Positions 8,701-16,039 of a stretch of 64,000 bases of DNA are shown here, piece after piece. The DNA lies in NCBI RefSeq assembly GCF_026241095.1, contig NZ_JAPFGB010000008.1, forward strand, positions 240,763-304,762. The letters run 5' to 3'. Under the pieces are notes generated by a model. The model was not told where the DNA came from. It was given only the letters and a program-made list of their open reading frames with translations, and did not search any database. The DNA is from Saccharopolyspora sp. NFXS83 (GTDB lineage Bacteria > Actinomycetota > Actinomycetes > Mycobacteriales > Pseudonocardiaceae). The position numbers and the translations under genes are program-made. Position 1 is the stretch's first letter, and every line of letters starts with the position of its first letter.

Positions 8701-10386
8701 CGGCGCGTCCTGGAAGTGCGCGTGGCCGGGGAGCCCCGGTGGATCGCGGTCGAGGACGCGGGCAAGGTCCGGGACGCGCTGGGGGTGGCGTTGCCGGTGG
8801 GCGTGCCGGAGGCGTTCACCGAACCGGTCGCGGATCCGTTGGGGGAACTGCTGATCCGGTACGCGCGCTGCCGCGGCCCGTTCGCGGCGGAGTCCGCGGC
8901 GCGGCGCTTCGGGTTGGGCGTCGCGGTGGTGCACGACGTGCTGGATCGGCTCGCGGGTTCGGGCCGGTTGGTGCGCGGCGAGCTGCGCCCGCTGGAATCC
9001 GGCGGCGGCCGGGCGCTGGAGTACTGCGACGCGGAGGTGCTGCGCCGGTTGCGGCGCGGTTCGCTGGCTCGGTTGCGGGCCGAGGTGGAACCGGTGGAAC
9101 CCGCGGCGCTGGGCCGGTTCCTCCCGGTGTGGCACGGCGTCGGGGCCCGGTTGCGCTCGGCGCCGACGGTGGACGACGTGTATGCGGTGGTCGAGCAGCT
9201 GGCGGGCGCACCGGTGCCGGCGAGCGCGTTGGAGTCGCTGGTGCTGCCCGCCAGGTTGCCGGGGTATTCGCCCGCGCTGCTGGACGAGTTGACCTCCACC
9301 GGAGAGGTGACCTGGGTGGGTTCGGGCGCGCTGGCAGGCGGTGACGGGTGGATCGGGCTCGCCCCCACCGACGTGGCGGACCTGTTGTTGCCGGATCTGC
9401 CGGAGGCGACCGCGGACACCCCGCTGCACGGAGCGCTCCTGTCCACTTTGGACGGCGGGGCGCAGTTCTTCCGGACCTTGGCCGACCGGGCCGGGGCGAT
9501 CGTCGTGGAAGGCGGCGAGCAGGCGCCCGCGGACGACGCGGTGATCGCGGCGCTGTGGGACCTGGTGTGGTCCGGCACGGTCACCAACGACACGCTGGCC
9601 CCGCTGCGCGCGCTGGTCTCCGGCAGGGGCGCCGCGCACAAGCCGCGACGCAGCGCTCCGCGCGGCCGGTACGCGCGGTTGCGCGCCGGGCGCCCGTCGA
9701 TGCCGAGCCGCAGCGGCCCGCCGACGGTGTCGGGCAGGTGGTCGCTGGCACCGGCACCGGCGGCCGAACCGACCCGGCGGGCGCACGCTCGAGCCGAGGC
9801 CTTCCTGGAACGGCACGGCGTGCTGACCCGCGGCGCGCTGGAGGCGGAACGGGTCACCGGCGGATTCTCCGCCGTGTACAAGGTCTTGCGGGCGATGGAG
9901 GAATCCGGGCGGTGCCGCCGCGGCTACGTCGTCGAAGGCTTGGGCGCGGCCCAGTTCGCGGTGCCCGGCGCGATCGACCGGGTGCGCGCGCTGTCCGGCC
10001 CGGAAGAGCGGGAGGACCGTTCGGTCGTGGTGCTGGCGGCGGCGGACCCGGCGCAGCCCTACGGTGCCGCGTTGCCGTGGCCCGATCCGGTGGGCGACAC
10101 CCGGCACCGGCCGGGCCGCAAGGCCGGTTCGCTCGTGGTGCTGGTCTCCGGAGCGGCCGTGCTGTACGTGGAGCGCGGCGGGAAGTCCTTGCTGTCGTTC
10201 ACCGAGGACGAGCAGCCGCTGCGGGACGCGGCGGGCGGGCTCGCGCGGGCGGTGCGGGAAGGCTGGCTGGAGCAGTTGGCGGTGCAGCGCGCGGACGGCG
10301 CGGGCGCCTGGGGTTCGCGGATGGCCGACATCCTCACCGACGCCGGGTTCCGCGCCACCCCGAAGGGGCTCCGGTTGCGCGCGTGA
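5800..10386 (+). CDS. lhr: Lhr-type ATP-dependent DNA helicase
   Basis: About 1528 residues. Superfamily 2 helicase of the Lhr family, a 3'-5' DNA/RNA-DNA translocase linked to DNA repair in mycobacteria. Walker A APTGSGKT is at 44-51, the DEVH box at 168-171 and the arginine-finger motif QRIGRGGH near 398. The remaining 1000 or so residues are the winged-helix and long C-terminal domain peculiar to Lhr, ending in the usual SGRWSL region and a small tail domain. GTG at 5800 is chosen because MSDPLDDFSPATREWF is the usual beginning; GGAGG lies almost against it, so it may be leaderless. An in-frame extension to 5713 is possible. Confidence 0.93.
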   Translation: MSDPLDDFSPATREWFRGAFDAPTQAQAGAWRAIGAGEHSLVVAPTGSGKTLAAFLSALDGLASAPPPEDPQRRCRVLYVSPLKALAVDVERNLRAPLTGIRQATQRHGGVPPEIRVGMRTGDTPAEERRAFNRTPPDVLVTTPESLFLLLTSAARESLRGVETVIVDEVHAVAGTKRGAHLALSLERLDELLAEPAQRIGLSATVRPVSEVSTFLGGGRPVRAVQPEHAKQVEVTVEVPVPDLAELGQPTGEVTGSAAGAEQRTSIWPSVQERILDLIGRHRSTIVFANSRRLAERLTAGINELATEQAGETAEQTGKFPAEAVGGSGVTSGAAVTVARAHHGSMSKEQRSAVEEELKSGRLPCVVATSSLELGIDMGAVDLVVQVETPPSVASGMQRIGRGGHQVGAVSHGVVFPKFRGDLVGCAVVAERMAAGLIESLSFPRNPLDVLAQHVVSMVAMEPWGLESLARVVRRAAPFAGLPDSALYAVLDMLAGRYPSEEFGELRARIVWDRVQDELRARPGAQRLAVTSGGTIPDRGLFTVTTPGDEEAGRGGVRVGELDEEMVYESRVGDTFLLGTSSWKVQDITHDRVVVVPAPGQPARMPFWKGDSPGRPLELGRALGAFVRELVAADREAATERMTRAGLDEWARDNLLAYLAEQRDATRHVPDDRTIVVERFRDELGDWRMVVHSPFGAQVNGPWGLAIGARLRERRGIDPQVASSDDGIVVRLADALDESGADVLPTAEDVLLSPDEVQRVITDEVGGSALFAARFRECAARALLLPRRDPRKRSPLWQQRQRSAQLLAVAAQYEQFPIVLEAMRECVQDVYDVPGLTELMSQIAARKVRVVEVETPSPSPFARSLLFGYIGMFLYETDAPLAERRSAALSLDSTLLAELLGSEALRELLDPEVIAEVEQQLQRLVPERHAKDAESAVDLLRFLGDLSTAEAEERGTRPEWLADLHAQRRVLEVRVAGEPRWIAVEDAGKVRDALGVALPVGVPEAFTEPVADPLGELLIRYARCRGPFAAESAARRFGLGVAVVHDVLDRLAGSGRLVRGELRPLESGGGRALEYCDAEVLRRLRRGSLARLRAEVEPVEPAALGRFLPVWHGVGARLRSAPTVDDVYAVVEQLAGAPVPASALESLVLPARLPGYSPALLDELTSTGEVTWVGSGALAGGDGWIGLAPTDVADLLLPDLPEATADTPLHGALLSTLDGGAQFFRTLADRAGAIVVEGGEQAPADDAVIAALWDLVWSGTVTNDTLAPLRALVSGRGAAHKPRRSAPRGRYARLRAGRPSMPSRSGPPTVSGRWSLAPAPAAEPTRRAHARAEAFLERHGVLTRGALEAERVTGGFSAVYKVLRAMEESGRCRRGYVVEGLGAAQFAVPGAIDRVRALSGPEEREDRSVVVLAAADPAQPYGAALPWPDPVGDTRHRPGRKAGSLVVLVSGAAVLYVERGGKSLLSFTEDEQPLRDAAGGLARAVREGWLEQLAVQRADGAGAWGSRMADILTDAGFRATPKGLRLRA

Positions 10387-10902
10387 TCACAGTTCCCGGA
10401 ACGGGAGCGCGTAGTCGAAGGTGCCGGTGATCTCCGGGGTGTGCGCGGTGAGCGCGCGGACCTGGAAGTGCGCGGCCCACTCGGGATCCGGCGGGGTGAT
10501 GCCGAGATCCGTGGACGGCACGAATCCGAAGCGCGGGTAGTACTCGGTGTGGCCGAGCAATGCGACCAGCGGTTCGTCCCGCGCGTCGGCGGCGGCCAGC
10601 ACGGCGTGCATCAGGGCGCTGCCGACGCCGCGGCGCTGCACCCGGCGCAGCACCCCGAGCGGCCCCAAGCCCAGCGCGGGCCGATCACCGACGTGGCCGC
10701 GGGTCGCCACGACGTGACCGATGACCTCGCCGCCGCGTTCGACGGCCACGATCGACAGCGCCGGGATCCAACCGTCATCGGCGCGCAAGGCGTCGACCAG
10801 CCCGACCTCGACCGGAGTGGTCCCCTCCTCGGTGGCGAAGGCGTCGCGGTGGACGGCTCGCACGGCTTCCGCATCAGATGCGCGTTCACGCCTCAGCAAC
10901 AT
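10387..10902 (-). CDS. GNAT N-acetyltransferase, YhbS-like
   Basis: 171 residues from ATG at 10902, preceded by AAGGTGAG at good spacing; longer starts at 10929 and 11031 are possible but lie outside the fold. Acetyl-CoA-binding loop RVQRRGVGSALM and the later GHTEYYPRFGFVP segment are typical of YhbS-type acetyltransferases. The substrate is unknown. It is convergent with lhr, the stop codons being adjacent, and is separated from the upstream gene by the second nested-hairpin element. Confidence 0.82.
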   Translation of the reverse strand: MLLRRERASDAEAVRAVHRDAFATEEGTTPVEVGLVDALRADDGWIPALSIVAVERGGEVIGHVVATRGHVGDRPALGLGPLGVLRRVQRRGVGSALMHAVLAAADARDEPLVALLGHTEYYPRFGFVPSTDLGITPPDPEWAAHFQVRALTAHTPEITGTFDYALPFREL

Positions 10903-11048
10903 GCCGCTCACCTTGCCCACCTGCACCATCCCCAGGCAAACGGATTCAACAGCGAGAGCATCCACTGTGGACGGAGCCGAGAAGTCCGCCCACACTGATC
11001 TTTCGATCACCGCCCTGCCGGCGGCGACCACCCGAGCAAAACGACCAT

Positions 11049-11154
11049 CGGCGGGTTCTCAGCGTTCTTCTCGCGAGGACAGCTTTTCCCTCGTGGCGGA
11101 GCCACTCGGGAAAAAGATCCCGCAGCGAGAAGAACGCTGAGGTTCCGCCACCCG
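11049..11154 (-). repeat. Nested-hairpin 3' element, copy 2
   Basis: Same layout as copy 1. The outer stem is perfect over 16 bases (11058-11073 with 11126-11141), although its middle reads GTTCTTC instead of GGCTTCC; the opposite arm has changed to GAAGAAC to match. The inner hairpin CTTTTCCC/GGGAAAAAG and loop are nearly identical to copy 1. It begins about 30 bases beyond the stop of the minus-strand MDMPI-like gene. Confidence 0.85.
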
Positions 11155-11183
11155 ACCCACTGCGCAGACCGACCACGAGAGGC

Positions 11184-11966
11184 CTAGCGGGTGGCCAGGC
11201 GGAGCAGGCCCCAGAGTTGGGCGATGGCGTCCTGGTCGCCGGCGGTGGTGATCTCCCGGTCCGGGAGGCGTCCCCACAACCAGAGGTAGATCAGGACGGG
11301 ATCGCCGCTGATCAAGGCGTCGGCGGCGACCGACTCGTGCGCGCCGGTGCGGCGCACGACGGTGCGGGTCGGGTCCGCGCAGACCACCCATTCCGCGTCC
11401 TCGGTGGACACTCCGACCGAGCACGGGCGCGTGGAGGTGATGCCGACCGCGTGCAACCGGTAGCCGAGCCACAACCGCAGGGCTTCGTCGATGCCGTCGA
11501 GCGCCACGTCCACGTCGATGCCGGTGCGGCGCACCCCGGCGGCACTCTGCACGTCGACCCGGTGCACGGTCGTCGCGTGCAGCACCCGGCGGATCCAGAA
11601 CCGCACCGCGTGCTCCTCCGGCCACCAGGTGGGGCACGCGTCCTCGGGCGGGCGGGTGCCGAACTCGGCGAGCAGTTCGGCGAGGCGGGCGGTGAATCGG
11701 GCCGTCACCTCGCGCAGGCTCACCGGATCCGGCACCTCCCACGCACCGGCGGTCTGCTCGGAAGCGCCCATCCAGGTCAGCACGTCCTCGCACTGCCCGC
11801 CGAGGAACCAGATCGTCTCGGCCACCGTCCTGCCCGAAGCACCCTGGACCGGCGCGTCCGGAGGCACGTCGTGCGTCGCCGCGGTGAGCAGCTGACCTTC
11901 CACTCCGATCAGATCCAGCATCCGACCGGGGTCGATGGACACGTCCGCGGGCGGGTTCACCATCAT
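11184..11966 (-). CDS. Maleylpyruvate isomerase-like (MDMPI, DinB-fold) protein
   Basis: 260 residues. The N-terminal part resembles the mycothiol-dependent maleylpyruvate isomerase four-helix domain (TVAETIWFLGGQCEDVLTWM), and the C-terminal part the MDMPI C-terminal domain ending SGDPVLIYLWLWGRLP. Members of this actinobacterial family may use mycothiol or bind metal; most have no assigned reaction. ATG at 11966 overlaps the stop of the HEPN gene upstream by four bases, so the two are almost certainly co-translated and share the LexA-box promoter at 12671-12723. A hairpin repeat follows the stop. Confidence 0.75.
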   Translation of the reverse strand: MMVNPPADVSIDPGRMLDLIGVEGQLLTAATHDVPPDAPVQGASGRTVAETIWFLGGQCEDVLTWMGASEQTAGAWEVPDPVSLREVTARFTARLAELLAEFGTRPPEDACPTWWPEEHAVRFWIRRVLHATTVHRVDVQSAAGVRRTGIDVDVALDGIDEALRLWLGYRLHAVGITSTRPCSVGVSTEDAEWVVCADPTRTVVRRTGAHESVAADALISGDPVLIYLWLWGRLPDREITTAGDQDAIAQLWGLLRLATR

Positions 11967-12493
11967 CGGGCGGCCCCGGACAGGCTGCGATCCACGATGT
12001 CGACGAACTCGACGGCATGCCGCAGGCAGGTGTCGGCTTCGCCGGGGGTGATGCCGGGGCTGCCCGCCTCGGCGGCGGCACGCCGCAGCGAGCCCGCGGT
12101 GAAGTGCGCGGCCCACTCGCGCAGTTCGGGCGCGACCCCGGTGAGCTGGAGCCAGACGCTTCCCGAGCCCCGCGACCGGCGGCGCCAGGACCGCGCGACG
12201 ACCACGGCGGTCGCGGCCCGCAGCGCGGCCATGTGCGCGAACACGTAGCACTCGGTCGCCCGCGTCGCGATCCGCGCGTCGCGCAAGCACGCACGCGCCT
12301 GCTCCAGCAGGGAACGAGCGCCCGCGGGCGGTGCGGGCGCGGTCACCGGCAGCCATTCGTCACCCTGCCCGCGCCGGTGGTCGCGACGGGTGGGCGGGGT
12401 GTCGCACTGCCTGCTCGGCGCGGTGCCACCGGGGCGGCGCTGCGCCGGGATGGGCAGTGCGGCCGGGCTAGGCGAGTGTGCGGACTGGGACAT
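11963..12493 (-). CDS. SAV_6107-type HEPN-domain protein
   Basis: 176 residues from ATG at 12493, which has GGAGAA eight bases upstream; a start at 12613 would add an arginine-rich tail. The first 65 residues are low-complexity. The rest is helical: LLEQARACLRDARIATRATECYVFAHMAALRAA followed in the sequence by a VWLQLTGVAPELREWAAHF segment, matching the SAV_6107 HEPN group of actinobacteria. HEPN domains often bind nucleotides or act as RNases, but no R-x4-6-H nuclease motif is obvious. It is the first gene of a two-gene operon with an upstream LexA-box promoter, suggesting induction by DNA damage. Confidence 0.75.
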   Translation of the reverse strand: MSQSAHSPSPAALPIPAQRRPGGTAPSRQCDTPPTRRDHRRGQGDEWLPVTAPAPPAGARSLLEQARACLRDARIATRATECYVFAHMAALRAATAVVVARSWRRRSRGSGSVWLQLTGVAPELREWAAHFTAGSLRRAAAEAGSPGITPGEADTCLRHAVEFVDIVDRSLSGAAR

Positions 12494-12670
12494 CGGTGTT
12501 CTCCGCTCGGTCACGACGATGCCGGTCCGGACGCCGCAGGGACGTCCTGGACCGCGATGGGCGTGGTGAGCCGGGGGGAAGCCGGCCGTCCGGCAGCGGA
12601 GCGCTTCCCCCACCCCGCCGCCGGACGTGACAGGCGAACCGAAGCCGATCGGGCCGCCGGAAACGACGAC

Positions 12671-12723
12671 TCGAACTTCAGTTCGACTGACTTCAGAGTA
12701 GACCGGCGTGCCGCGGAGCTCAA
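12671..12723 (-). promoter_or_regulatory. SOS-type promoter with perfect LexA palindrome
   Basis: On the minus strand: -35 TTGAGC (12723-12718), 17-base spacer, -10 TACTCT (12700-12695), then the perfect palindrome TCGAACTTCAGTTCGA read on the plus strand at 12671-12686. The box covers the expected transcription start, so LexA would block initiation. The transcript would lead to the HEPN gene at 12493 with a leader of about 195 bases. The plus-strand GNAT at 12872 is a less likely target because no promoter faces it next to the box. Confidence 0.8.
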
Positions 12724-12871
12724 GACCTGAGCACTAGATCACCTGTTCGAGTCACGTCACAGTCAGGTGCGCCCACCAGCGCCGACGCTCCCGCCCCTGG
12801 CACGCCACCCACCGCCGGTTGATCAAGACCGGACGCCGCCGACGCTTGCCACACCCTCTAGTGTTCGGCTC

Positions 12872-13441
12872 GTGACAGCCGCGCCCTCACCGCACATCGA
12901 CCGCATCGTCGAGCTGACCACCGACCAGCTCAGGGCACGCTTGGCCGAAGCGCTCCAGGTCTACGTGGACGCGATGGGCTACCCGCCGTCCACCGCGCAG
13001 CAACGCGCTCCCATGTGGTCGGCGCACATGATGCGAGCCGGCTGGCGCTGCGTCGCCGCGTTCAACGACGCCGACGAGCTCGTCGGCGTCGGCTACGGCT
13101 ACCTCGGCGTGCCCGGCCAGTGGTGGCACGAGCAGGTCTTCCGCGGGCTGCTCACCGTCACCCCGCGCGCCGAAGCCGAGCAGTGGATGCGCGACTACTT
13201 CGAACTCACCGAACTGCACGTCCGGCCCGACAGCCAAGGCGGCGGCCTCGGCGAAACCATCCTGCGCCGGCTACTGGACGGAGCCCCCGGCAACACCGTC
13301 CTGCTGTCCACCCCCGAAGGCCCGACCCGGGCCTGGAAGCTGTACCGCAGGGTCGGTTTCGGGGACGTGCTCCGCCACTACCAGTTCACCGGAGATCCCA
13401 GGCCGTTCGCCGTCCTGGGCCGCGGCCTTCCCCTGCCCTGA
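12872..13441 (+). CDS. GNAT-family acetyltransferase
   Basis: 189 residues from GTG at 12872; TAGTGT about eight bases upstream could be a -10, making it leaderless. Central motif LHVRPDSQGGGLGETILRRLL is the GNAT acetyl-CoA loop, and TRAWKLYRRVGFGDVLRHY is the closing helix. The substrate is unknown. A strong hairpin follows and separates it from the convergent DUF885 gene. Confidence 0.8.
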   Translation: MTAAPSPHIDRIVELTTDQLRARLAEALQVYVDAMGYPPSTAQQRAPMWSAHMMRAGWRCVAAFNDADELVGVGYGYLGVPGQWWHEQVFRGLLTVTPRAEAEQWMRDYFELTELHVRPDSQGGGLGETILRRLLDGAPGNTVLLSTPEGPTRAWKLYRRVGFGDVLRHYQFTGDPRPFAVLGRGLPLP

Positions 13442-13443
13442 GC

Positions 13444-13483
13444 CCGGAAGCCCCCGGCCGGACGTCCGACCGGGGGCTTCCGG
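13444..13483. terminator. Bidirectional hairpin terminator
   Basis: Perfect 14-base stem CCGGAAGCCCCCGG (13444-13457) paired with 13470-13483, 12-base loop, lying between two convergent genes. There is no clear U-tract, as is common in actinobacteria. Confidence 0.75.
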
Positions 13484-13490
13484 AGACCGC

Positions 13491-15170
13491 TCACAGCTCG
13501 GCGAGCTGCTCCCGGAGGGTGTCGAGGCCCATCGAGCCGAGCTCGAGGGCTCGGCGGTGGAAGTCCTTCGAGTCGAAAGCCGCGCCGTAGCGGGCCCGCG
13601 CGTCGTCCCTGGCGGCCCGCCAGAGGCGTTCGCCGATCTTGTAGGACGGCGCCTGCCCGGGCCAGCCCAGGTAGCGGTCGATCTCGTCGTGCACCTGCGC
13701 CGGCTCGGCCACGGTCCGGGTGAGCATGAACTCCGCGCCCAGCTGCGGCGTCCACCGCTGCCCTTCGTGGAAGCCGGTGCCCGCGGGGATCTCCAGCTCC
13801 AGGTGCATCCCGATGTCGACGATCACCCGCGCGGCGCGGAACAGCTGGTCGTTGAGCATCCCCAACAGGTCACCGTCGTCGCCGAGGTAGCCGAGCTCGC
13901 GCATCAGCCGCTCGGCGTAGAGCGCCCAGCCCTCGGCGTGACCGGAGACCACGCAGGCCAGCCGCTGGAACTTGTTCAGCCGGTCCGCCTGGTGCACGGC
14001 AGTGGCGATCTGCAGGTGATGTCCCGGCACGCCCTCGTGGTAGACGACCGTGGTCTCCCGCCACGTCGGGAACTCCTCCCGGTCCGCGGGCACCGACCAC
14101 CACATCCGGCCCGGCCGGGTGAACCCGTCCGTCGGGCCCGTGTAGTAGGCGCCGACGCCGCCGCCGGGCGGGGCGATGCGGCACTCCAACGCCATCAGCT
14201 CGTCCGGGATGTCGAAGTGCGTCCCGCGCAGGTCCTGCAACGCCTGGTCGGACAGCCGCTGCATCCACTGCTGCAGCCCGTCCTGGCCGTGCACCCGGTA
14301 CCGGGGGTCGACGTCGAGCTGCGCGGCGGCCTCGGCGAGCGTCGCGCCGGGGCGGATGCGATCGGCGACCTGCTTCATCTCGGCTTCGATGGAGGCGAAC
14401 TCCTCCCAGCCCCACTCGTAGGCCTCCCGCAGGTCCAGCGCGGCGCCGGTGAAGTACCGAGACCACAACCGGTACCGCGACTCGCCCACCGCGTCGGCCT
14501 GCGGCGCCTTCGGCGCGAGTTCGGTGCGCAGGAACTCCGCGAGCTCCGCGTAGGAACGCGCCGCTCCGGTGGCCGCCGCGTCCAGCTCCGCGCGCAGCGA
14601 ATCCGCGACCTCCGCGCGGCCGACGAGGCTCGCGAAGTACGAGCTGCGGCCACCGGCCCCCGCCCAGGTCTCGCACTGCTCGGCGACCTTGGTGACCTGG
14701 CGGATCGCGGCCACGTCACCGCGCGCCGCGGCCTCCGTGAGCCCGGCGCGCAGGTTCGACACGGCCTCCGGCATCCGCTCCAGCCGCCGCGCGATGGTGC
14801 GCCACTGCTCGGGCGCTTCGGTGGGCATCAGGTCGAAGATCTGCCGCAGGTTCTGCACCGGGCTGGCGATCACGTTCAGCGCGGCCATGTCCGCACCGGC
14901 CTCGTGCAGCTCCACGTCCAGCCCGATGCGCTCCAGGAACACCGCCTTGGCGGCGCGCTCCGCGGCATCGATGGGTTCGGCCGCCGCCATCTCCGCCAGC
15001 GACCGGCGGGCCAGCTCACCGCGAGCGCGATGCGCGTCGGGCGAGTAATCGGTCAACAGCTCATCACCACCCGGAAGGCCGAGGGCCGTCGCCTCGATCG
15101 GGTCCAGCACGGCGAGTTCGTCCACGAAACGGTCGCTGATCTGGTGCACGCCATTGCTCTCGGATGCCAT
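13491..15170 (-). CDS. DUF885 family putative zinc metallopeptidase
   Basis: 559 residues from ATG at 15170; GATAAC lies 8-9 bases upstream, suggesting a leaderless mRNA. The zinc-binding motif VVYHEGVPGHHLQIA (HEGxPGHH) is the hallmark of DUF885, a family related to carboxypeptidase Taq/M32-like gluzincins. The protein is largely helical and has no signal peptide, so it is likely a cytoplasmic peptidase. The C-terminal segment GWPGQAPSYKIG is also conserved in the family. An in-frame extension to 15209 is possible. Confidence 0.85.
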   Translation of the reverse strand: MASESNGVHQISDRFVDELAVLDPIEATALGLPGGDELLTDYSPDAHRARGELARRSLAEMAAAEPIDAAERAAKAVFLERIGLDVELHEAGADMAALNVIASPVQNLRQIFDLMPTEAPEQWRTIARRLERMPEAVSNLRAGLTEAAARGDVAAIRQVTKVAEQCETWAGAGGRSSYFASLVGRAEVADSLRAELDAAATGAARSYAELAEFLRTELAPKAPQADAVGESRYRLWSRYFTGAALDLREAYEWGWEEFASIEAEMKQVADRIRPGATLAEAAAQLDVDPRYRVHGQDGLQQWMQRLSDQALQDLRGTHFDIPDELMALECRIAPPGGGVGAYYTGPTDGFTRPGRMWWSVPADREEFPTWRETTVVYHEGVPGHHLQIATAVHQADRLNKFQRLACVVSGHAEGWALYAERLMRELGYLGDDGDLLGMLNDQLFRAARVIVDIGMHLELEIPAGTGFHEGQRWTPQLGAEFMLTRTVAEPAQVHDEIDRYLGWPGQAPSYKIGERLWRAARDDARARYGAAFDSKDFHRRALELGSMGLDTLREQLAEL

Positions 15171-15299
15171 GTGGCGAAGGTTATCGCGCTGCGGAACGGG
15201 CTTCGCCACCTTCAGTGTTCGCCGGTGATCGCGCGCCCGCCGCGCGCTCGGCGATCAGCCGGGGCCGGTGCGAGCATCACCGGCGTGCGAGGCGAAACG

Positions 15300-15965
15300 A
15301 TGCGCGGCGGCCCACGGGCCACCCTGATGTTGCTGATGGCCCTGGTCGGCGTGCTGCTCAGCGGATGCCTGCACGCCGACGCGTCGATGACGCTCGCCGA
15401 CGACGACACGGCGTCCGGCGAGCTGCTGCTGACCACCGATACCCCGGACGGCCAGGTGCCGTTCCGCCTGCGCCCGCCGGACGACCTCGCCGACCGGGTG
15501 CAGGTCGCGCCGTACTCCGAACAAGGCCGGGTCGGGTCGCGGCTGTCGTTCCGCCAACTGGACTTCGAGGAGCTGGAACGGCTCAGCAACGCGCTCAGCC
15601 CGTCCGATTCCCGGTACAACGTGCACCTGGAGCGGCAGGGCTCGCTGGTGGAGTTCACCACGATGCTGGATCTGACCCCGCTGGCCGACACCGACTCGTC
15701 CGTCCAGATCGAGCTGACCGCACCGGGCGAAGTGACCACCACCAACGGCAAGGAGAGCTCCGGCGTGGTCACGTGGGCGCCGGAACCGGGCGAGGTCAGC
15801 GAGCTGACCGCCACGTTCCAGTACTCCGGCTCCGGGATGGGCGTCGGCTTCGTGTGGACGATGCTGCTGGCCGGGCTGACGTTGTGCGTCGTGGTCGCCG
15901 TCGCCTTCCTCGCGCAGCGCTCGCACGAGCGGGAACGCGCCGAACCCGACGAGCGCGTGCTCTGA
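15300..15965 (+). CDS. lppM: LppM-family (DUF3153) lipoprotein
   Basis: 221 residues. Signal peptide with lipobox LLSGC (Cys about residue 22), a beta-rich outside domain, then a C-terminal transmembrane helix (VWTMLLAGLTLCVVVAVAFLA) and a charged cytoplasmic tail, the exact architecture of mycobacterial LppM (Rv2171), a cell-envelope protein linked to lipoglycan display. GTG at 15285 is an alternative start. The prenyl synthase gene follows, as idsA2 follows lppM in mycobacteria. Confidence 0.85.
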   Translation: MRGGPRATLMLLMALVGVLLSGCLHADASMTLADDDTASGELLLTTDTPDGQVPFRLRPPDDLADRVQVAPYSEQGRVGSRLSFRQLDFEELERLSNALSPSDSRYNVHLERQGSLVEFTTMLDLTPLADTDSSVQIELTAPGEVTTTNGKESSGVVTWAPEPGEVSELTATFQYSGSGMGVGFVWTMLLAGLTLCVVVAVAFLAQRSHERERAEPDERVL

Positions 15966-16039
15966 TCGGATCCGGCTGATCGCAACGGCCGCCCGGCCCC
16001 GTTCACGGCCGGGCGGGACGCGTCCCGCAGGATGGAGCC

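Noticed and set aside
12511..12723. Small minus-strand ORF of 70 codons before the HEPN gene
   Set aside because: Its start lies at the predicted -35, upstream of the transcript start, and there is no ribosome site or recognisable fold.
13557..15299. Plus-strand frame running through DUF885 into the lipoprotein gene
   Set aside because: Only the final part from 15300 has a signal peptide and a known family; the rest is antisense to the DUF885 gene.
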